Assembly (NCBI GenBank): GCA_036023115.1
Contig: JAYKKT010000074.1
Coordinates: 12,842,001 to 12,906,000, forward strand
Direction of reading: 5' to 3'
Source: Brasenia schreberi
Lineage: Eukaryota; Streptophyta; Magnoliopsida; Nymphaeales; Cabombaceae
DNA: 64,000 nt
How positions within the stretch are numbered: position 1 is the first letter of the stretch; the number at the start of each line of letters is the position of its first letter. Positions 60,501 through 64,000 of this stretch are shown here, piece after piece. A model generated the notes under the pieces. It made no database searches. It saw nothing but the letters and a program-made list of their open reading frames with translations, and had not been told where the DNA came from. Made by a program: the position numbers and the translations under genes.

Positions 60501-62464
60501 TTCAAAATTGGTTCCTTTATGATTCCATCGATGTAATCATAAAAATCTTTTGATAAAAAATACTTTTTCATCATTCTAGCTCAACTTTGGTAACACTTTG
60601 GGTCTAGAATAATCTAAACGACTCATTTTTACTTTCCATTTTGTGCAAAATTAAATATTTTGAACTAACCTCAAGTTTGATGCAATTCTTCAAATTTTGC
60701 ATTCATGGCACACTTCCCAATGCACTCGATTTCTTCAATCCGAGACTCTGATACCATGTAAATATTCGTCAATCAACGAAGGTTGATATTGCATGAATTA
60801 AATCCACCAAGTCGCCAAGAGAGATGTGGCATTCAAGCACGAATGCCGATCTTCAACAATAACCAACACGAGAGCGGAAACACATACAAACAAGTCAAAA
60901 AGCAGTGCAAGACTGCATACTTTTATTTATGGAATGATCACTTATTTATAGGCTTTACAATGCTTTAGAATAAAGAACAAAACGAAGCAAGAAGGAGGAC
61001 TACTGCCAGCACTAGCCGTTGGGGGGCCCTCAACGGTCCTGGCCATGGGGCCCTGGCCCCCTTTCAAGGTAGTGGCACGGGCCCTAAAGGCCCATGTTCG
61101 TATTACATTAACACCTTGTTCTTTCTGTTGTACAAAATAAGCCCCTACGGTCTCTCTCTCTCTCTCTCTCTCTCTCTTCACTGCATGTCTGAACATGATC
61201 ATAGATAACCTAAAGTATTAAGTTGATGTAATGAATATTCTGTGTGTGAATTAGTAACATCTACCTGGATATCCTTCTCTAGGAAACTTCTTCCAGTCTT
61301 TTACCTTTGTTGTACCTTCCACTCCCAGAATTAGTTTGCTCCTTGGTCCTTATTAATGGATCCTTTTCTCCTTGTGCATGCAGGATTGACCTGGTCGACA
61401 AATTCTTTGCCAAAGATACTGTTGAAGAAATAATAGAGGCTCTGGTAAGCTTGAAATCTATGTTGGTGATTAACAGAGATTATTTCTTGAATTAGTTTCT
61501 ATTTTGTTGGTCAGATTAGTATGGTAAGAGAAAATTCTCAAGGATAATTCACATTCCTATATTCGTTATCGTTGTTGAGCTGAAATATGGGTCACACTCA
61601 ATCGTCCAGAATATAGGCTACCTGTTCTGTTTGGCCATTGGTTACAATTCCACATGAATGGTTTCACTTGTATTCAGGGTTTTTCAGCGGATCCATTAAT
61701 TTATCATCAATGCAGGAAAACGAGATTGACGTCTCCTCTGATGACTGGTGTTCTTCAACTCTTAAGAAGTTGAAGGAGGCTTCACCCTTAAGTTTGAAGG
61801 TTAAGTCATTTGCGTTTTGACGTGTAGTTCTTATTTTCCATTTAAGCTTGTTGAACCCATTGATTTGCAAAAATTCTATAGCGTTTTTTTCATACTTATT
61901 AGTGAAGAAGCAGCTTCTCTAGTTGTGTCAACAGATTTAAGTTGCGCTTAACAAGTTCAATATTTTCTGTTTGGTTAACTTTCTCCCGGTATTTTGCACT
62001 CAACTGTAGCTTGTTTTTGTAGATCCGCCAGGGTAGATATCAGTCTCTTGATCAATGCCTAAAGCGTGAATACCGTATGTCCCTTAATGGGGTGTCCCGG
62101 ACGATCTCAAGTGACTTTTCTGAGGTTTGTCCCACTTTCTTAGATAAGTATTTGTCTTTAACTTAACCATGTGTGCTAAGGTTTGTCATGATATTCAAAC
62201 AGGGAATTCGTGCTGGACTGCTTGACCAGGATTATTTACCAAAGGTAAGAAGTCAATGACAATTAGTTTGAACAAATACATGAACATAACTTCTCTTGAA
62301 TGATAAAGCCTCGAGTATTTCCAACTGCCACGATCAAAATGCAGTGGGATCCTCCGTCCTTGGATAGAGTATCAAAAGATATGGTGGACCGGTATTTCGC
62401 ACGACTTGGTGAATCCGAACCAGAATTAGTACTTCCAACAATGCAGCGTGAAGCCTTTGCATGA
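33536..62464 (+). CDS. 3-hydroxyisobutyryl-CoA hydrolase-like protein, probably mitochondrial (14 exons)
   Basis: Crotonase-superfamily thioesterase related to HIBCH, which releases 3-hydroxyisobutyrate from its CoA ester in valine breakdown. Exons: 33536-33646, 33702-33782, 33994-34062, 34310-34373, 37071-37150, 39499-39582, 51134-51218, 52519-52604, 52694-52815, 61384-61444, 61716-61799, 62023-62124, 62203-62244 and 62345-62464. They join in frame to about 396 residues. Key blocks are [12 protein letters not shown] (oxyanion-hole region), [41 protein letters not shown] (with the family Glu and Asp) and GEYLALTG. The C-terminal HIBCH region SLK..REYRMS ... [18 protein letters not shown] follows. 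The basic, Ser-rich N-terminus suits a mitochondrial presequence. An in-frame ATG at 33485 is less likely. It most resembles the plant HIBCH-like proteins of the At4g13360 type. Introns 4, 6 and 9 carry RTE or Copia insertions. Intron 1 is only 55 nt, and about five family residues seem missing at the exon 11/12 junction. Confidence 0.92.
35204..36543 (+). mobile_element. 5'-truncated RTE LINE in hydrolase intron 4
   Basis: Bracketed by the 12-bp duplication CATGGATACAAT (35192-35203 and 36544-36555). It starts within RT and ends in (TTG)n. A partial duplication of the FYGSECW/KML region lies at about 36040-36200. The reading frame is heavily broken. Confidence 0.88.
37200..38560 (-). mobile_element. 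Ancient RTE-like LINE relic in hydrolase intron 5
   Basis: On the minus strand, about 38450-38405 reads HVVFID.GKMYD, a decayed RT motif A. About 37800-37765 reads [13 protein letters not shown], matching [11 protein letters not shown]. The order and spacing suit a minus-strand RTE, but it is much more diverged than the other copies. Boundaries are approximate. Confidence 0.6.
40012..43040 (+). pseudogene. RTE ORF pseudogene, first unit of the dimer
   Basis: The APE domain reads at 40261-40815 ([26 protein letters not shown]). An internal deletion with a duplicated 21-bp scrap at 40803-40865 removes the end of this domain. RT pieces follow at 41434-41871, 41905-42141 (FIDIEKVYD) and 42142-42462 ([12 protein letters not shown]). 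The C-terminal region is at 42643-42921. Several single-base stops break it. Confidence 0.87.
40049..40148 (+). repeat. 50-bp tandem duplication in the RTE 5' region
   Basis: Units 40049-40098 and 40099-40148 differ at only two or three positions. Absent from the other RTE copies. Confidence 0.85.
43070..45651 (+). pseudogene. RTE ORF pseudogene, second unit of the dimer
   Basis: Starts inside the APE domain ([12 protein letters not shown]). It includes 43154-43432, the linker at 43577-44136, RT pieces with [12 protein letters not shown] (catalytic Asp to Asn) at 44713-45075, and the C-terminal region at 45322-45651 with the natural stop. About 70 bp of RT is missing near 44340. Confidence 0.87.
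45985..46400 (+). mobile_element. Ancient RTE 3' relic
   Basis: Weak but ordered similarity to the RTE C-terminal region: the equivalents of GTHCI, FKYLG, VTHRIN, WKEV and the terminal TCCATGTAGC...GGAAAATGCTT. Much older than the neighbouring dimer. Confidence 0.6.
46401..47186. other. Hydrolase intron 6 sequence without recognised features
   Basis: AT-rich intron sequence between two RTE insertions. I see no gene or repeat here. Confidence 0.5.
47205..50472 (+). mobile_element. Full-length RTE LINE in hydrolase intron 6
   Basis: About 3.27 kb, bracketed by an 18-bp duplication TAATCAATAAATATGCAA (47187-47204 and 50473-50490). The 5' hairpin and (TTG)n tail are both present. It is the most complete single copy in the window apart from point stops and small indels. 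Confidence 0.94.
47318..50443 (+). pseudogene. RTE endonuclease/reverse transcriptase pseudogene (full length)
   Basis: From the family ATG (MDYTNYEH) at 47318 to the stop after DPV at 50441-50443. APE motifs: [10 protein letters not shown] near 47610, then 47854-48321 with [10 protein letters not shown] and the C-terminal TTQHRLL. Linker at 48461-48829. RT at 48839-49144 and 49195-49407, then 49547-49960 with [13 protein letters not shown]-terminal KMLRWMSGH at 50045-50257. Scattered stops (for example TAA in DEDEK at 48828) and single-base indels inactivate it. Confidence 0.88.
51219..52518. other. Hydrolase intron 7
   Basis: 1.3 kb intron. The middle (about 51450-52260) is less AT-rich than the other introns and may be an old insertion, but I see no diagnostic motif. 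Confidence 0.45.
52946..53330 (-). repeat. 3' LTR of the Copia (385 bp)
   Basis: Starts TGTAAATATTCG and ends ATTACATTAACA, as does the other LTR. It contains a 24-bp perfect palindrome at 53189-53212 that the other LTR lacks. Confidence 0.93.
53359..56668 (+). mobile_element. hAT DNA transposon, copy 2 (3310 bp), inside the Copia
   Basis: Perfect 8-bp duplication GTATACAC at 53351-53358 and 56669-56676. Terminal inverted repeats CAGTGTTGTCTG / CAGACAACACTG (with one unit of variation). The subterminal regions are dense with CGTATCG/CGATACG. It inserted about 20 bp inside the 3' LTR, next to the purine tract. Confidence 0.96.
53856..56347 (+). pseudogene. BED-finger hAT transposase, nearly intact (three stops)
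   Basis: Exon 1 runs from the MAGRGG ATG at 53856 to 55680, exon 2 is 55764-55968 and exon 3 is 56071-56347, with GT/AG introns at 55681-55763 and 55969-56070. An N-terminal BED-type finger (CLFC ... HHLVG) is followed by an Arg/Ser/Gly-rich spacer, a DUF659-type core ([44 protein letters not shown]) and the hAT dimerisation domain ([27 protein letters not shown]). The tail is very acidic. One frame stays open across exon 1 except for three stops: TAG at 54087, TAG at 54573 and TGA near 54634. Each corresponds to a sense codon in copy 1, so no active protein is made from this copy. Confidence 0.92.
56656..60640 (-). pseudogene. Copia gag-pol pseudogene
   Basis: Read right to left. Gag starts [10 protein letters not shown] near 60630 and its next piece is 60424-60203. 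The CCHC knuckle [14 protein letters not shown] is near 59850. The protease remnant WFLNFGASF near 59670 has the catalytic Asp replaced by Asn (usual DSGAS). Integrase: WHKRLGH near 59290, [13 protein letters not shown] FRSDSGGEY at 58930 and [15 protein letters not shown] at 58581-57568 ([16 protein letters not shown]). RNase H at 57003-56656 ([15 protein letters not shown]). A 32-bp tandem duplication at 58723-58786 shifts the frame. Confidence 0.92.
58723..58786 (-). repeat. 32-bp tandem duplication in Copia integrase
   Basis: Units 58723-58754 and 58755-58786 differ only at the last base. Since 32 is not a multiple of three it shifts the reading frame. Confidence 0.9.
60742..60756 (-). 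other. Copia primer-binding site
   Basis: The minus strand reads TGGTATCAGAGTCTC directly next to the 5' LTR. It is complementary to the 3' end of initiator tRNA-Met, the usual Copia primer. Confidence 0.88.
60757..61113 (-). repeat. 5' LTR of the Copia (357 bp)
   Basis: Matches 52946-53330, with substitutions and rearranged GC-rich hairpin sequence in the last third. Confidence 0.93.
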
Positions 62465-63266
62465 TTGAAGCCGATACCCATATGCAGTCACATTCGTGCC
62501 GTGCAACTGAAAGCAACACATGAGGAAGTCAGGCTACGGTAGAAACTAGAAAAGTATGGCCATTTTTATACGGGTGCCGCTTCGGCTTAAGTCAACACCG
62601 GTTACCGTGTAATGCATATTAAACTATCTCGCGTTGACATCTGAGTTCCTTCTGTTTATGTAAGACTGCGTTGTCAGGTCATAGTTCAAACATTGAGTGT
62701 AAGTTATAACTACTATCAAGTATCATATTGTTTATGTAAGACCGTTGTTTCATAGAGAATTTCTCATTGTTGTATGGTAGTAACACGGTTGTAACAGGGA
62801 TTCCCTCAAGGATTCTGATACTTGATAGTTATTAAACAGTACTGAGTGTTGCATCCCTGCATGTGTCATTAAATGGGGATTCATTTTACTCTTGGAATTA
62901 TGATTGTGCATGTTAATGAGTGGTTGTTTATTATATCTTTCATTGTTTTTCAGCTAAGGAGCAGGGGAAGGATCCCGTAATGAATGAATCAGTTGTTTTT
63001 ATCAATATCATAAACTGTGTGCATCTTATTTGTTTGTTGATACTTGAACTAATAGGATCAATATATCAATTATATTACAAGATTTATCGAGCTGTTTTGA
63101 CATATTTCACACGAATTGATTTTTTCTGTTATTCATTTTTTATTCTGCAAGTGCTATAAGAATGATGGATAGGTGCTTTAAGAATCATTCTTATTTATTT
63201 TATATATTATACATTGGATTAAGTGACATCTAATCGGTCCTTCTTATTCTACTGTTATATTATATC
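62465..63266. other. 3' flank of the hydrolase gene
   Basis: Probable 3' UTR and downstream sequence. A 14-bp inverted repeat lies at 62713-62726 and 62816-62829. No gene recognised. Confidence 0.45.
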
Positions 63267-63600
63267 TGTGCAAACGGAAGAAACAATATGATACAGAGAT
63301 ATATCAGATTCAACTTAGCTGAGAAGATGGCAAAGTAGCGGGCTGTGTATGTGCAGTTGCTGCCCTTGTTCTCTTTTTTTTCTCTAAAAACAGTTTTCTG
63401 ATAGGGTTTCACACCCTTAAATATCAGCTTTATAATGATAATCTAATTTACCTAAATGCCATTAATGAGGCTTATTTAAAATTACCTTTAAAAATATAAG
63501 ACGGAAGATAAATAACGAATAAAACATAATGAAGAAGAACTTCTCAGTGTTGTCTCGTTTGCATATCATAAATGCAGTTTGTGTGTTGTCTCATTTGCAT
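63267..63600 (-). repeat. Probable 3' LTR of the right-edge Copia
   Basis: Starts TGTGCAAACGG and matches the reverse complement of the solo LTR at 4640-4965 over most of its length (shared CTTAGCTGAGAAGATGG, CCCTTAAATATCAGCTTTA). The right end is uncertain because the last part diverges. Confidence 0.6.
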
Positions 63601-63604
63601 GTCA

Positions 63605-64000
63605 TCAATTCTCGTCTCTTGAGGCATTTAATCTGTGACAATCAATTTCTATATGTTTTGTTCTCTCATGAAAGACCGATTTGATGCTATGTGTAAGGCA
63701 AACTTGATTATCATAGTATAACTTCATTTGTTCAATACTTCCAAACTTCAATTCTTGAAGCAATTGTTTTACCCAAATTAGCTCACAAGTAGCTATTTGC
63801 CATAGATCGATATTCAGCCTCTGCACTAGATCGAGCAACAACATTTGCTTCTTACTCTTCCAAGACACTAAATTGCCACCAACAAATACACAATACCCTA
63901 AAGTAGACCGCCGATCAATAGGTGAACCACCGGTCGCATCGAGTATCCTACAATTTGAGTGTTCCTTTATCTTCATACAACAACCCTTGTCCTGGAGCCT
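63605..64000 (-). pseudogene. Copia RNase H / pol 3' end, cut by the window edge
   Basis: The minus strand reads RRSTLGYCVFVGGNLVSWKS, then a frameshift through the usual SSAEAEYRSMA motif, then ELIWVKQLLQEL, YDNQVCLTHS and [12 protein letters not shown]. This is the C-terminal end of a Copia polyprotein; the rest lies to the right of the window. Confidence 0.88.

Larger units (their letters stand above)
52946..61113 (-). mobile_element. Complete Copia LTR retrotransposon in hydrolase intron 9
   Basis: LTRs at 52946-53330 and 60757-61113 (both TG ... CA) are flanked by the 5-bp duplication CCTTG (52941-52945 and 61114-61118). A tRNA-Met primer-binding site, TGGTATCAGAG on the minus strand, abuts the right LTR. 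A purine tract abuts the left one. A hAT (53359-56668) interrupts it; without that it is about 4.85 kb. It is antisense to the host gene. Confidence 0.95.

Overview
This is nuclear DNA of a flowering plant. Three host genes have plant-type spliced exons, one of them is an LBD (LOB-domain) transcription factor (a land-plant family), and most of the window is plant transposable elements. Nothing looks bacterial or organellar: there are no operons, CRISPR arrays, or rRNA or tRNA genes that I could see. The species cannot be named from the sequence alone. || Host genes. (1) A mitochondrial fumarase gene on the minus strand. Its first five coding exons lie at 23441 down to 839; the rest runs off the left edge. 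Intron 1 is about 15 kb and full of nested transposons. (2) A compact two-exon class I LBD gene on the minus strand (26133 to 24845), most like the LBD16/LBD29 group. (3) A 3-hydroxyisobutyryl-CoA hydrolase-like gene on the plus strand, 14 exons over 29 kb (33536 to 62464). Its introns hold several retrotransposons. The exons of all three genes read cleanly despite the insertions. || Mobile DNA. The commonest family is a plant RTE-clade LINE with an APE-type endonuclease, a reverse transcriptase and a (TTG)n tail. Most datable copies have 12-18 bp target-site duplications (TSDs). Copies lie at 182, 3115, 11445, 14991, 28396, 35204, 39898 (a head-to-tail dimer) and 47205, with older relics near 37.2-38.6 kb and 46 kb. 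A hAT DNA transposon family with CAGTGTT ends and dense CGTATCG subterminal repeats has three copies (17438, 20747, 53359), each with an 8-bp duplication (one imperfect). Copia elements are present at 8377-22640 (decayed), 52946-61113 (both LTRs, PBS and TSD visible) and at the right edge. A solo LTR related to the edge element sits inside the LINE at 3115-6720. A decayed MULE/FAR1-type transposase lies near 31.1-32.3 kb, and several tRNA-derived SINE-like pieces lie between 24.3 and 28.9 kb. || Layout. 1-23441: fumarase gene and its invaded introns. 23442-24844: intergenic. 24845-26133: LBD gene. 26134-33535: AT-rich intergenic with SINE-like pieces, microsatellites and a MULE relic. 33536-62464: hydrolase-like gene. 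62465-64000: 3' flank and the end of a Copia element. || Insertion order can be read from the nesting. In fumarase intron 1 an old Copia was entered by an RTE, which was then entered by two hAT copies. In hydrolase intron 9 a Copia was entered by a hAT. The two enzymes act in mitochondrial metabolism (TCA cycle; CoA-thioester hydrolysis, probably in valine breakdown), but nothing shows that they are co-regulated. I did not find a convincing new biological system. The strongest observations are the RTE dimer inside one TSD pair, the conserved 5'-terminal RTE hairpin, and the hAT family with its subterminal arrays.
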